A stretch of 40,418 bases of DNA. Source: Alloyangia mangrovi (GTDB lineage: Bacteria > Pseudomonadota > Alphaproteobacteria > Rhodobacterales > Rhodobacteraceae). The stretch lies in assembly GCF_002300555.2 (NCBI RefSeq), contig NZ_NTHN02000053.1, forward strand, positions 1 to 40,418. The letters run 5' to 3'. Below are positions 1 through 8,021 of this stretch, piece after piece. Position numbers and translations under genes: made by a program. The notes beneath the pieces were generated by a model. That model was not told where the DNA came from, ran no database searches, and saw nothing but the letters and a program-made list of their open reading frames with translations. Positions within the stretch are counted from its first letter, which is position 1. Each line of letters begins with the position of its first letter.

Positions 1-827
1 GCACGGCCCTCGGGCAAGGCGTCGTGCAGCGCCTGCGCGGCGTCCTGCCCGGGCAGCAGCGGCAGGGCCGCGTCCTGCCAATGGTAGAGGCCGGTCTCGA
101 TGGTCTCGATGCGGGGCATTTCGCCGGGGCCGCTCAGCGTCACCGCAAGGCAGGCGCCGCGCCCCTCGTGGCGGAAGCCGTCGCGCTCGGGCGTGCCGGA
201 ATAGCGGGTACGGGGGCCGAGCGCCATCTGCCCGTGCCAGTCACCGAGCGCGAGGTAGTCGAGCCGGGCGCTTTCGGCGCGGTCGGGCGGAATCACCTCG
301 GAGGCCCGCGCATCCTCTTCGTCGAAGCTGCGCACGGCGCCATGGGCGAGGCCGATGCGCAGCGCCCCGTCGGGTGTCTCGGCGGCGGGCATCCAGTCGG
401 TCAGGTCGTAGCCGGGGAACTTGCGCGGCAGCGGCGCGGGCAGCAGCCAGGCGCCGGGGGCCATCTCGACCGGTTCGGGTGTGTCCAGCAGGCGCAGGTT
501 GGCGGGCGCGCGGGTGGTGACCTCGGCCCAGAGCGCCTCGGCCCCGAGGCTGTCGTGGTTGCCGGGCAGCACCCACCAGGTGAGGTCGTCCTCGGCGCCG
601 AAGGCATTGAGCGCCTGCACCAGCACCCGCGGACTCGGGGTGGGCGTGTCGAAGAGATCTCCGGCAATCAGCACATGCGCCGCGCCCGCCGCACGGGCGG
701 CGCCGGCAAGACGGGGGATCGCGCCGTGGCGCGCCTCGGCGAGATGCGGACGGATCTCCTCGGGCATGGCGGCGAAGCGCCGGCCCAGGTGAAGGTCGGA
801 GGCGTGGATGAAGCGGAAGTCTGCCAT
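1..827 (-). CDS. DNA repair exonuclease SbcD-like metallophosphoesterase (3' end outside window)
   Basis: The visible 275 residues are the N-terminal part of a calcineurin-like metallophosphoesterase of the SbcD/Mre11 type; the C-terminus runs off the left edge. Metal-binding motifs appear in the expected order: SDLHLG near residue 10, AGDLFD near residue 55, and GNHDS near residue 85, followed by a GLAHG segment. Family members cut DNA ends or hairpins together with an SMC-like ATPase (SbcC or YhaN type), which would be expected beyond the left edge and cannot be seen here. The ATG at 827 was chosen because it places the DLH motif close to the N-terminus, as in relatives. The gene is divergent from the iron locus. 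I am confident of the fold but less so of the exact role. Confidence 0.85.
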   Translation of the reverse strand, partial: MADFRFIHASDLHLGRRFAAMPEEIRPHLAEARHGAIPRLAGAARAAGAAHVLIAGDLFDTPTPSPRVLVQALNAFGAEDDLTWWVLPGNHDSLGAEALWAEVTTRAPANLRLLDTPEPVEMAPGAWLLPAPLPRKFPGYDLTDWMPAAETPDGALRIGLAHGAVRSFDEEDARASEVIPPDRAESARLDYLALGDWHGQMALGPRTRYSGTPERDGFRHEGRGACLAVTLSGPGEMPRIETIETGLYHWQDAALPLLPGQDAAQALHDALPEGR

Positions 828-920
828 GATGTCCCCTTTGCGCAAGTGATTGCGCATCTGCGAGGCGACCGCAACGCGTAGAGGGTGGAATTTCGCGGCT
901 TCCTGTTGAGGTTGTGAAGT

Positions 921-946
921 CCGACCGAATTTGTCGGATTGACAAA
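921..946. promoter_or_regulatory. Overlapping inverted repeats upstream of the hemP locus, possible iron-responsive operator
   Basis: Two overlapping dyads are visible. CCGAC (921-925) pairs with GTCGG (933-937), and TTTGTC (930-935) pairs with GACAAA (941-946). A TTGACA hexamer at 939-944 could be a -35 box and overlaps the second dyad, which is the layout of a repressor-controlled promoter. The first gene downstream starts at 1056 and the locus concerns iron, so an iron regulator (IscR, Irr, RirA or Fur type) is a reasonable guess. I did not match the site to any published consensus. No convincing -10 box was found at 17-base spacing. Confidence 0.35.
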
Positions 947-1055
947 CCCGATCTATTTGCTCAGTTTTGGCGGCAAGCAAGCCACCTCGTGCCGGTTTCG
1001 ATCGGCAGCCCCGGGGGAGCCGACAGACGAGGGCACTTGGAGAGAGGGAGCCGTT

Positions 1056-1232
1056 GTGAAGCACGAGATCGGGTATTCGACCGCGGCATCGGCGCGCGCC
1101 ACGCGGGCTGACCTTCTGACCATGGTCTTCGGGGCGTTCTGGCCCGCGGAAGGGGCGCTCGAAGCGCTGCTCGACCGCGTGGAAATGTCGCGCGACGTGC
1201 CGCAGGCGCGTTCCGCACGAGGAGTGAGATGA
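1056..1232 (+). CDS. Small ORF (58 aa) overlapping the start of hemP, unknown function
   Basis: This short frame starts at GTG 1056, placed close behind the purine-rich stretch GAGAGAGGGAG at 1040-1050, a good ribosome binding site. It ends with TGA at 1230-1232, and its last bases form an ATGA overlap with the first possible ATG of hemP at 1229. That overlap suggests translational coupling. The frame stays open upstream to about 939, but only the GTG has a visible ribosome binding site. The predicted protein is soluble, with no signal peptide or membrane segment, and has a central hydrophobic stretch around MVFGAFWPAEGALEALL. I recognise no family. It could be a real coupled small protein or a leader ORF that sets hemP translation. 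Confidence 0.5.
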   Translation: MKHEIGYSTAASARATRADLLTMVFGAFWPAEGALEALLDRVEMSRDVPQARSARGVR

Positions 1233-1393
1233 TGATGATCGACCGGTTCAAAGCCGACGCAGCGCAACCCGCAATCCCGCGCCATGACGCGCGCCTGCTG
1301 ACCGACAGCGGCAATCTCGCCGAAATCGAACTGGACGGGCAGGTCTATACGCTCCGCATCACCAAGGCGGGCAAGCTGATCCTGACCAAGTAA
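1229..1393 (+). CDS. hemP: Hemin uptake protein HemP
   Basis: This 54-residue protein belongs to the small HemP family. The C-terminal half carries the family pattern: a GNLAEIELDGQVYTLRIT stretch leading to GKLILTK at the very end. Three consecutive ATG codons (1229, 1232, 1235) could serve as start; the first is coupled to the preceding ORF through an ATGA overlap. HemP proteins are found in iron-regulated heme uptake loci of proteobacteria, and in some species they act as regulators or activators of heme receptor expression. Here no TonB-dependent receptor or ABC heme transporter is adjacent. Instead the gene leads an imelysin and bacterioferritin locus, which fits iron-dependent control. 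Confidence 0.85.
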   Translation: MMMIDRFKADAAQPAIPRHDARLLTDSGNLAEIELDGQVYTLRITKAGKLILTK

Positions 1394-1447
1394 GACGTCT
1401 TCGCTAGCCGCACCAAAAACAAAAAGCCAACGAGGGGACACACCTAG

Positions 1448-2710
1448 ATGAAATTCCTGACCACATCCGCGCTCGCGCTGACCATCGCCGCACCGGCGCT
1501 GGCCGCCACCGACAAGGCCGCCGTGATCGAGACCTATGCGAACATCGCGCAGGCCGGATACGAAGACAGCCTGAGCACCGCCAAGGCGCTGCAGGACGCG
1601 GTGGCCGCGCTGATCGCCGCCCCCTCCGAGGACACGCTCGCCGCGGCCCGCGAGGCCTGGCTCGCCGCGCGCAACCCCTACCAGCAGACCGAGGTTTTCC
1701 GCTTCGGCAACCCAATCGTCGACGAGTGGGAAGGCAAGGTGAACGCCTGGCCGCTGGACGAGGGTCTGATCGACTACGTGGATGAAAGCTATGGTGGCGC
1801 CTCGGACGAGAACCCCTTCGCGGCCTCCAACGTGATTGCCAACCCGACGTTGGAACTGGCAGGTCAGGAAGTCGACGCCTCGCTGATCACCCCCGAACTG
1901 ATCGCCGACACGCTGAACGAGGCCGACGGCATCGAGACCAACGTGGCGCGCGGCTACCATGCCATCGAGTTCCTGCTCTGGGGGCAGGACCTCAACGGCA
2001 CCGAGCCGGGCGCGGGCGAGCGTCCCTATACCGATTACGTGGTCGGAGATGACTGCACGGGCGGCAACTGCGACCGCCGCGCGGCCTACCTGACCTCGGT
2101 CACCCAGCTGCTGGTCTCGGACCTCGAGGAAATGGCGGCGAACTGGGCCGAGGATGGCGCGGCGCGCGCTGAGGTCAGCGCCGATGCCGACGCGGGCATT
2201 GTGGCCATGCTGACCGGCATGGGCTCGCTGTCCTATGGCGAGCAGGCGGGCGAGCGCATGCGCCTCGGGCTGATGCTGAACGACCCCGAGGAAGAGCATG
2301 ACTGCTTCTCGGACAACACCCACAACTCGCACTTCTACGACGGCAAGGGCGTCCAGAACGTCTATCTCGGCAGCTACACCCGCGTCGACGGCAGCACCGT
2401 CGAGGGCCCGTCGCTGAGCGACCTGGTGGCCGAGACCTCGCCGGAACTCGACGAGGAGATGAAGACCAAGCTCGACGCCACGATGAGCGCGCTCGGCGCG
2501 ATCAAGACTGCCGCCGAGGAAGAGGATTTTGCCTACGACCAGATGCTCGAGGCGGGCAACGAGCGTGGCGAAGAGCTGATCATGGGCGGCGTCAACGGTC
2601 TCATCGACCAGACCCGTACCATCGAGCGGATCGTCACCACGCTGGCTCTCGAGGGCATCGAGTTCGAAGGTTCCGATAGCCTCGACAACCCCACCTCCGT
2701 CTTCCAGTAA
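1448..2710 (+). CDS. Imelysin family (peptidase M75-like) iron-regulated protein, IrpA type
   Basis: This 420-residue exported protein starts with a clear Sec signal peptide: positively charged MK, a hydrophobic core, and cleavage after APALA at about residue 19. The imelysin GxHxxE motif is intact as GYHAIEFLLWGQD about 175 residues in. Length and composition (many acidic residues) fit the IrpA branch of imelysins, which are periplasmic or outer-membrane-associated proteins implicated in iron uptake; despite the M75 label, peptidase activity is not established for most of them. A GAGGGG ribosome binding site precedes the ATG. The gene sits 54 bases after hemP and 14 bases before bfd, so it is probably part of the same transcription unit. 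Confidence 0.9.
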   Translation: MKFLTTSALALTIAAPALAATDKAAVIETYANIAQAGYEDSLSTAKALQDAVAALIAAPSEDTLAAAREAWLAARNPYQQTEVFRFGNPIVDEWEGKVNAWPLDEGLIDYVDESYGGASDENPFAASNVIANPTLELAGQEVDASLITPELIADTLNEADGIETNVARGYHAIEFLLWGQDLNGTEPGAGERPYTDYVVGDDCTGGNCDRRAAYLTSVTQLLVSDLEEMAANWAEDGAARAEVSADADAGIVAMLTGMGSLSYGEQAGERMRLGLMLNDPEEEHDCFSDNTHNSHFYDGKGVQNVYLGSYTRVDGSTVEGPSLSDLVAETSPELDEEMKTKLDATMSALGAIKTAAEEEDFAYDQMLEAGNERGEELIMGGVNGLIDQTRTIERIVTTLALEGIEFEGSDSLDNPTSVFQ

Positions 2711-2724
2711 GAAGGACCGGACAG

Positions 2725-3006
2725 ATGATCGTCTGCCACTGCATGGGCATCTCGGATCGCGACATACATGCCGCGATCGACTGGATGCGGCAATCCGACC
2801 CGCAGACGATCATCACGCCCGGAAAAATATATCACGCCTTGGGTAAAGCCGCCGATTGCGGGGGTTGCATGCCGCTCTTCTTGCAAACCATGCGACGTAA
2901 CGACAATCTGGAGGTTCCCATGCACCTCCGTGACCTGCGCGGTCGCGGAAAATCACAGGAAGGCGGATATGAAGGGCGACGAGAAAGTCATCGAGTACCT
3001 CAATAA
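2725..3006 (+). CDS. bfd: Bacterioferritin-associated ferredoxin Bfd
   Basis: This 93-residue protein has the Bfd [2Fe-2S] cysteine set: CHC at residues 4-6 and CGGC near residue 46-49, with [12 protein letters not shown] between them. In characterised systems Bfd binds bacterioferritin and delivers electrons to its heme so that stored ferric iron is released. The classical domain ends near residue 65; the remaining basic tail of about 28 residues is longer than in the Escherichia coli protein and reads into the ribosome binding region and first codons of bfr (38-base overlap). The tail may be genuine. Its direct neighbour encodes the expected partner, bacterioferritin, so the pair is functionally coherent. 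Confidence 0.9.
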   Translation: MIVCHCMGISDRDIHAAIDWMRQSDPQTIITPGKIYHALGKAADCGGCMPLFLQTMRRNDNLEVPMHLRDLRGRGKSQEGGYEGRRESHRVPQ

Positions 3007-3454
3007 GGCACTCCGTTCCGAACTCACCGCGGTCAGCCAGTACTGGCTGCACTACCGTCTGCAGGAAGACTGGGGCCTCGGCCACATGGCCAAGAAGAGC
3101 CGCGAGGAGAGCATCGAGGAGATGCACCACGCGGACAAGCTGATCACCCGGATCATCTTCCTCGGCGGTCACCCGAACCTGCAGAAGCTCGACCCGCTAC
3201 GCATCGGCCAGACAGCCAAGGAGACGCTCGAGGCCGATCTCGCTGCCGAGGAAGAGGCCCGCGCGCTCTACAAGGAAGCCCGCGAGTACTGCAACTCCGC
3301 CGGCGACTACGTCACGATGAAACTCTTCGAGGAGTTGCTGATGGACGAGGAAGGGCATATCGACTTCCTCGAGACACAGTTGGACCTCTACGAAAAGCTC
3401 GGAGAAGAACGCTATGCGCTTCTCAATGCGTCCCCGATGGACGAAGCCGAGTAG
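2969..3454 (+). CDS. bfr: Bacterioferritin (heme-containing iron storage protein)
   Basis: This 161-residue four-helix protein has the full bacterioferritin ferroxidase set at the classical positions: E18, E51, H54, E94, E127 and H130. The axial heme ligand is present as M52, in the segment [10 protein letters not shown]. It assembles into a 24-subunit shell that oxidises ferrous iron and stores it as a mineral core, with heme between subunit pairs; Bfd encoded just upstream would drive release. The ATG at 2969 is chosen because it gives the canonical N-terminus and numbering and is preceded by AGGAAGG. The frame is open further upstream, but that stretch is the bfd gene. The 3' end overlaps the signal peptide of the next gene. 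Confidence 0.96.
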   Translation: MKGDEKVIEYLNKALRSELTAVSQYWLHYRLQEDWGLGHMAKKSREESIEEMHHADKLITRIIFLGGHPNLQKLDPLRIGQTAKETLEADLAAEEEARALYKEAREYCNSAGDYVTMKLFEELLMDEEGHIDFLETQLDLYEKLGEERYALLNASPMDEAE

Positions 3455-4989
3455 CATCGCGCTTTGCGCCGCCCTCTGGGGCGGCGCTTCCCTTGCTGCC
3501 GAGGGCACCCCCTCTGACGGGACCGCGCCCGGGCTGCACGATCAGCATCTTCACATCCTTCCCCGCACCGAGGACGAGGCCAAGCGCGTCGCCGCGGTGA
3601 CCGCCTGGACGCAGGATTTCTCGGCCCCCGAGCAGTTCGAGGATCTGCCCGCCGGGGCCGCCACTGTGCGCCCGCGCCGCAGCGCCGAGGCCTTCTCACA
3701 GCCCTCGGGCAACATGGAGTTCGACCGCGAGCTCGAGTTCAAGGTGGGCAACGGGCTCTTCCGCAAGCTCTGGGTGTCCTCGCCCTCGTCGACCCGCGCC
3801 TCTGACGGGCTGGGGCCGCTCTACAACGCCCGCGGCTGCCAGAACTGCCACCTCAAGGACGGGCGCGGCCATCCGCCCGACGGGCCGGACGACGGCGCCG
3901 TGTCGATCTTCCTGCGGGTCTCGGTGCCCGCCGATCCCGGGGCCGAGATGCCGCGGATCGCCGAGTGGATCGCCACCGAACCCGATCCGGTCTACGGCCA
4001 GCAAATCCAGGATTTCGCCACCGTCGGGCAGGGCGGCGAGGCCCGCTTCGAGGTGACCTACGCAGAGCGCCCGGTGCCGCTCTCGGGGGGGCGAGCGCGC
4101 CTCGCTGCGGGTGCCGCGCTATGCCGCTGCCGATCTCGCCTATGGCCCGCTCGGCGAGGGCGCCATGCTCAGCCCGCGCGTCGCGCCGCAGATGATCGGC
4201 CTTGGCCTGCTCGAGGCGATCCCGGCGCAGGACATCCTCGCGCTGGCCGACCCGGATGACGCGGATGGCGACGGCATCTCGGGCCGCGCCGCGATCGTCT
4301 GGTCGCTGGAGCACGATGCGCCCATGCTGGGCCGCTTCGGCCACAAGGCGGGCATGGCGACGATCCGTGAGCAATCCTCGGCGGCCTTTGCCAGCGACAT
4401 CGGAATCTCGACGCCGCTGCATCCCGACAAATGGGGCGACTGCACCGCCGCCCAGACCGCCTGCCGCGAGGCGCCCGGAGGCGATGATCCCGAGCGCGGC
4501 GGCTTCGAGGCGGACATGGCAGCGCTCGATCTCGTCACCTTCTACAGCCGCAACCTCGGCGTTCCGGCGCGGCGCGGCGCGGACGATCCCCAGGTGCTGG
4601 AGGGCAAGCGCGTCTTCTACGAGACCGGCTGCCCGGCCTGCCACACCCCGAAATTCGTCACCCATCGGCTCGACGCTCAGCCCGAGCAGAGCTTCCAGCT
4701 GATCTGGCCCTATTCCGACATGCTGCTGCATGACATGGGCGAGGGGCTGGCGGACCACCGCCCAGAGGGCCGCGCCACAGGGCGCGAATGGCGCACCGCG
4801 CCGCTCTGGGGCATCGGCCTCACCCGGCGGGTGAGTGGCCACACCACCTTTTTGCACGACGGACGGGCCCGAAGCCTGCTGGAGGCGATCCTCTGGCATG
4901 GCGGCGAGGCCGAAACGCAGCGCGGCAAGGTGGTTTCCATGGTGCCGGCGGACCGCGCGGCGCTGATCCGGTATCTGGAGAGTTTGTGA
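3414..4989 (+). CDS. Di-heme oxidoreductase (DHOR family, c-type), interrupted by a one-base frameshift
   Basis: Two frames together encode one protein of about 524 residues: 3414 to about 4090, then about 4090 to 4989. Two c-type heme sites are visible, CQNCH about 145 residues in and CPACH about 407 residues in, plus an N-terminal signal peptide ending in ASLAAEG. The family (often annotated thiol oxidoreductase or DUF1111) accompanies imelysins in iron-regulated loci and acts in the periplasm; its substrate is not established. The break is in G7 at 4085-4091: removing one G gives [15 protein letters not shown] and joins both halves without loss. The start at ATG 3414 has GGAGAAGA just upstream; ATG 3426 is an alternative. 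The gene overlaps bfr by 41 bases and ends directly against the next start. Confidence 0.85.
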
Positions 4990-5997
4990 ATGAAGACCAG
5001 CCTGACCCTTTGCGCCATGCTTCTGGCGTCGCCCCTTGCCGCGCCCCTGTCTGCGCCAGCCCAGGCCGGCGTGCCCGAGGCCCTCGACGAGCACATCCTG
5101 CCCGCCTTCGCCGCCTTCGCGCAGGCCACCGAGACGCTGGCCGGCGCGGCCCAGGCCGAGTGCACCGCCGGTTCTTTGCAGGATGCCTGGATGCATGCCT
5201 TCGATCTGTGGAACGCGGTGGCCGACATCCACATCGGCCCTTCGGAGACCGGCGCGCTGCCGGTGGCCTTCTGGCCCGACAGCCGCGGCTTCACGCCCAA
5301 GACGCTGACCAAACTCATCGCGGGCGAGGAGGAGATCGGCCGCGACCCGATCGCCTATGGCGATGTCTCGATCGCCGCGCGCGGGCTCTACCCGTTGGAA
5401 TACATGCTCTACGACCCGGCGTTCTCGGACTACGAGAAAGGCAGCTATTCCTGCACGCTGGTGCAGACCATGACCCGCGATCTCGCCCGGCAGGCGGCCA
5501 AGCTTGATGCCGGTTGGGAGGGCCAGTTCGCCGACGTGCTGCGCACCGCGGGGCAGGAGGGCAACGCCACTTACATGGGCGAGGACGAGGCGATCCGGGC
5601 GCTCTATACGCAGATCCTCACCGGGCTCGAATTCACCGCCGACACCCGGCTTGGCCGCCCCCTCGGCACCTTCGAGCGTCCGCGTCCGACCCGCGCCGAG
5701 GCCTGGCGATCGGGCCGCAGCCTGCGCAACGTGCTGCAGGACAGCAAGGGCGCCTACGACATGGCCGCCGCGCTGGCCGACTGGGACCTGCCGCAGAGCA
5801 AGGCGGCACTGGACCGGCTCTACGAGCTGGCCGAACGGGTCGAGGATCCGAGTTTCCAGACGGTTGACGATCCCTCCGAGCGGCTGCACGTCGAGATCCT
5901 CCAGCAGCAGGTGCGCGCCCTGAGCGATGCACTCGAGACAGAGATCGGCCTGCGGCTCGGCATCCAGCCCGGCTTCAATTCCGGCGACGGCGACTGA
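4990..5997 (+). CDS. Second imelysin-like periplasmic protein
   Basis: This 335-residue protein has a signal peptide cleaved near APAQAG (residue 27) and the helical imelysin-like body, with WMHAFDLWNAVADIHIGP and a YPLEYMLYD segment. At the place of the GxHxxE motif it reads GLYPLE: the histidine is replaced by tyrosine while the glutamate is kept. It is therefore a diverged paralogue of the protein at 1448-2710. The start ATG directly follows the stop of the di-heme gene with no gap, so the two are almost certainly translationally coupled. Imelysin, di-heme protein, second imelysin and DUF1513 form a recurrent order in alphaproteobacteria; the role in iron acquisition is inferred from that context. 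Confidence 0.88.
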   Translation: MKTSLTLCAMLLASPLAAPLSAPAQAGVPEALDEHILPAFAAFAQATETLAGAAQAECTAGSLQDAWMHAFDLWNAVADIHIGPSETGALPVAFWPDSRGFTPKTLTKLIAGEEEIGRDPIAYGDVSIAARGLYPLEYMLYDPAFSDYEKGSYSCTLVQTMTRDLARQAAKLDAGWEGQFADVLRTAGQEGNATYMGEDEAIRALYTQILTGLEFTADTRLGRPLGTFERPRPTRAEAWRSGRSLRNVLQDSKGAYDMAAALADWDLPQSKAALDRLYELAERVEDPSFQTVDDPSERLHVEILQQQVRALSDALETEIGLRLGIQPGFNSGDGD

Positions 5998-6010
5998 GAA
6001 GGACGAGGCC

Positions 6011-7087
6011 ATGACCACCCGACGCAATTTCATCGCCAGCCTTCTGGCCGTTTCTGCCGCTCCCGCCACCGGCTGGGCGGCGGTGGGCGATCCCACCTAT
6101 CTTGCCGCGGCGAAACAGGCCGACGGCAGCTTCGTGCTGGTCGGACTGCGCGAGGGTGGCGAGGAGGCCTTCCGCGTGCCGCTTCCGGCGCGCGGTCACG
6201 CCGCCTGCGCCCATCCCACCCGCGCCGAGGCCGTGGGTTTTGCCCGCCGCCCGGGCACCTATGCGCTGGTCATCGACTGCATCTCCGGCGAGGTGCTGCA
6301 CGAGCTGAGCGCGCCCGAGGGGCACAGCTTCAACGGCCACGGTGCCTTTTCCGCCGACGGCACGGTGCTCTTCACTTCCGAGCAGGTGGCCGAGGGCAGC
6401 GCCGGGCGCGTCGGTATCTGGGACGTCGAGGCGGGCTACCAGCGTGTCTCGGATTTCCCGACCCATGGGCTGGGCCCGCACGAGCTGCGGCTGATGCCCG
6501 ACGGGCAGAGCCTCGTCATCGCCAATGGCGGCATCCAGACCGACGCCTTCGACCGCAACGAGCTGAACCTCGACACGATGCAGCCGAACCTCGCCTACGT
6601 GGGCTTTGACGGCACCTTGCTGGAGAAGGTCGAACTGGAGCCCGAGCTGCACCAGAATTCGATCCGCCACCTCGCGCTGCGGCCCGACGGGCTGGTCGGT
6701 TTCTGCATGCAGTGGCAGGGCGAGGCGGGGGCGGCGACGCCGCTGCTTGGGCTGCACCGCCGCGGCGAGGCGCCGGTACTCTGCGAGGCGCCGCTTGAGG
6801 ACGAGCTGGTGATGAAGGGCTACGCGGGCAGTGTCGCCTTTGCCGGCGAGGGGCGCGAGATCGCCATCACCTCGCCGCGGGGTGGGCGGATGCACCGCTT
6901 TTCGGAGACGGGCGCGTTTCTCGGGGCGGTGTCGCGCACGGATGTCTGTGGTCTGGCGACCCACGAGGGCGGCTACATGGCCAGCGACGGGCTCGGCGGG
7001 CTGATCCTCGTCAAGGGCGCGACGCCGAAGCCGCTGCGGCGGGCGGATGTGGCCTGGGACAATCACCTGGTGCGCATCGCCGGGTAA
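6011..7087 (+). CDS. DUF1513 family Tat-exported protein of the imelysin locus
   Basis: This 358-residue protein begins with a twin-arginine signal (TRRNFIA, then a hydrophobic stretch ending near GWA), so it is probably exported folded, perhaps with a cofactor. The body reads like a beta-propeller, with repeated patterns such as GHGAFSADGTVLFTSE and HELRLMPDGQSLVIANGG. The DUF1513 family has no assigned biochemical function that I can state. The ATG at 6011 is preceded by GAAGGACGAGG; the frame extends upstream, but only into the preceding gene. It is the last gene before a strong terminator, so it closes the iron locus. The family is regularly found next to imelysin and di-heme genes. Confidence 0.85.
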   Translation: MTTRRNFIASLLAVSAAPATGWAAVGDPTYLAAAKQADGSFVLVGLREGGEEAFRVPLPARGHAACAHPTRAEAVGFARRPGTYALVIDCISGEVLHELSAPEGHSFNGHGAFSADGTVLFTSEQVAEGSAGRVGIWDVEAGYQRVSDFPTHGLGPHELRLMPDGQSLVIANGGIQTDAFDRNELNLDTMQPNLAYVGFDGTLLEKVELEPELHQNSIRHLALRPDGLVGFCMQWQGEAGAATPLLGLHRRGEAPVLCEAPLEDELVMKGYAGSVAFAGEGREIAITSPRGGRMHRFSETGAFLGAVSRTDVCGLATHEGGYMASDGLGGLILVKGATPKPLRRADVAWDNHLVRIAG

Positions 7088-7143
7088 GCCCGCGCCCGGC
7101 GTTTCGCCTTGCGTCCGGGCGATCCTGCGCACCGGATGCAAAA

Positions 7144-7170
7144 AAAAGCGGGCCAGATGGGCCCGCTTTT
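7144..7170. terminator. Bidirectional intrinsic terminator
   Basis: AAAAGCGGGCC (7144-7154) pairs with GGCCCGCTTTT (7160-7170) around a five-base loop. A-runs on the left and T-runs on the right make it work on both strands. It lies between the ends of the convergent DUF1513 and peroxiredoxin genes. Confidence 0.9.
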
Positions 7171-7191
7171 CTCATCGGATCGGCACGTGCC

Positions 7192-7740
7192 TCAGGCCGC
7201 CGCTTCGGCCTTTGCGTTCGCCAGGTACTCCAGAAGGTTTTCCGGGCTCGACACGCCGTAGGGATCCTCGCCGTGGTTGTCGCACAGGCCGGGCTCCTCG
7301 AACCAAGCTTCGACCACGCCGTCGGTGATGATCGCCGCGTAGCGCCACGAGCGCATGCCGAAGCCGAGGTTATCCTTGTTCACCAGCATGCCGATGCGGC
7401 GGGTGAACTCGCCCGAGCCGTCGGGGATCACCTTGACAGCCTCGAGGTTCTGCGACTTCGCCCATTGGTTCATCACGAAGCTGTCGTTCACCGACATGCA
7501 GTAGATCTCGTCGATACCCTGCGCGCGGAAGGTCTCGGCGTTCTTCTCGAAGCCCGGCAGCTGGTAGGTCGAGCAGGTCGGGGTGAAGGCGCCCGGCAGC
7601 GAGAAGAGGATCACCCGCTTGCCCTTGAAGTAATCCGCCGTGGTCATGTCCTGCCAGCGGAAGGGGTTGGGTCCCTCAATCGACTCGTCGCGGACGCGGG
7701 TACGGAAGGTGACATTGGGAAGCGCGACGCCGGTTCTCAT
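7192..7740 (-). CDS. Peroxiredoxin, Prx5 (AhpE/hybrid-Prx-like) family
   Basis: This 182-residue thiol peroxidase has the catalytic motif [16 protein letters not shown] with the peroxidatic cysteine near residue 57, and the conserved [15 protein letters not shown] region. It reduces hydrogen peroxide or alkyl hydroperoxides. Some homologues carry a fused glutaredoxin domain; this one does not, so glutathione/glutaredoxin or thioredoxin would act in trans. ATG 7740 is preceded by AAAGGAC on the minus strand and gives the usual N-terminus. A second cysteine occurs in [15 protein letters not shown], the segment typical of Prx5 proteins. The neighbouring iron-storage locus makes an oxidative-stress link plausible but not shown. 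Confidence 0.93.
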   Translation of the reverse strand: MRTGVALPNVTFRTRVRDESIEGPNPFRWQDMTTADYFKGKRVILFSLPGAFTPTCSTYQLPGFEKNAETFRAQGIDEIYCMSVNDSFVMNQWAKSQNLEAVKVIPDGSGEFTRRIGMLVNKDNLGFGMRSWRYAAIITDGVVEAWFEEPGLCDNHGEDPYGVSSPENLLEYLANAKAEAAA

Positions 7741-8021
7741 TCTGGTGTCCTTTCGGGAACGTGCAAAGTCGGGTCTCCTCCCTTGACGTGGGGATAGGAG
7801 GCCGGCGCGGCGGGCGCAAGCAGAAGGCTCACGCGGCGGTCGGTCCGGGCCCGATTGTGCATCGGACTGCCCGCCGATTGCGCTTTGCGAAGGATCGGCG
7901 TAGGGGAAGCGCCGATACGTGCTGTCCCGCTGGCGGGACCGAACCGGGGGCGGGGCTGGAACCTCTCGCGGAAGCGGTCTATCCTTCGGGGCAACCTGAC
8001 CCACATCGCGGGGGAAACGCT

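Noticed and set aside
1448-2710. Active secreted peptidase (M75) as function of the imelysin
   Set aside because: The M75 label is historic and iron context plus GxHxxE argue for metal handling. No catalytic evidence can be seen.
3853-6096. Very long minus-strand frame opposite the iron locus
   Set aside because: A mirror of the third-position G+C bias in real genes. It lies antisense to the di-heme and imelysin genes and has no domain. The same holds for long antisense frames at 953-2332, 10782-12095, 13057-14553, 23213-24817 and 36590-38455.
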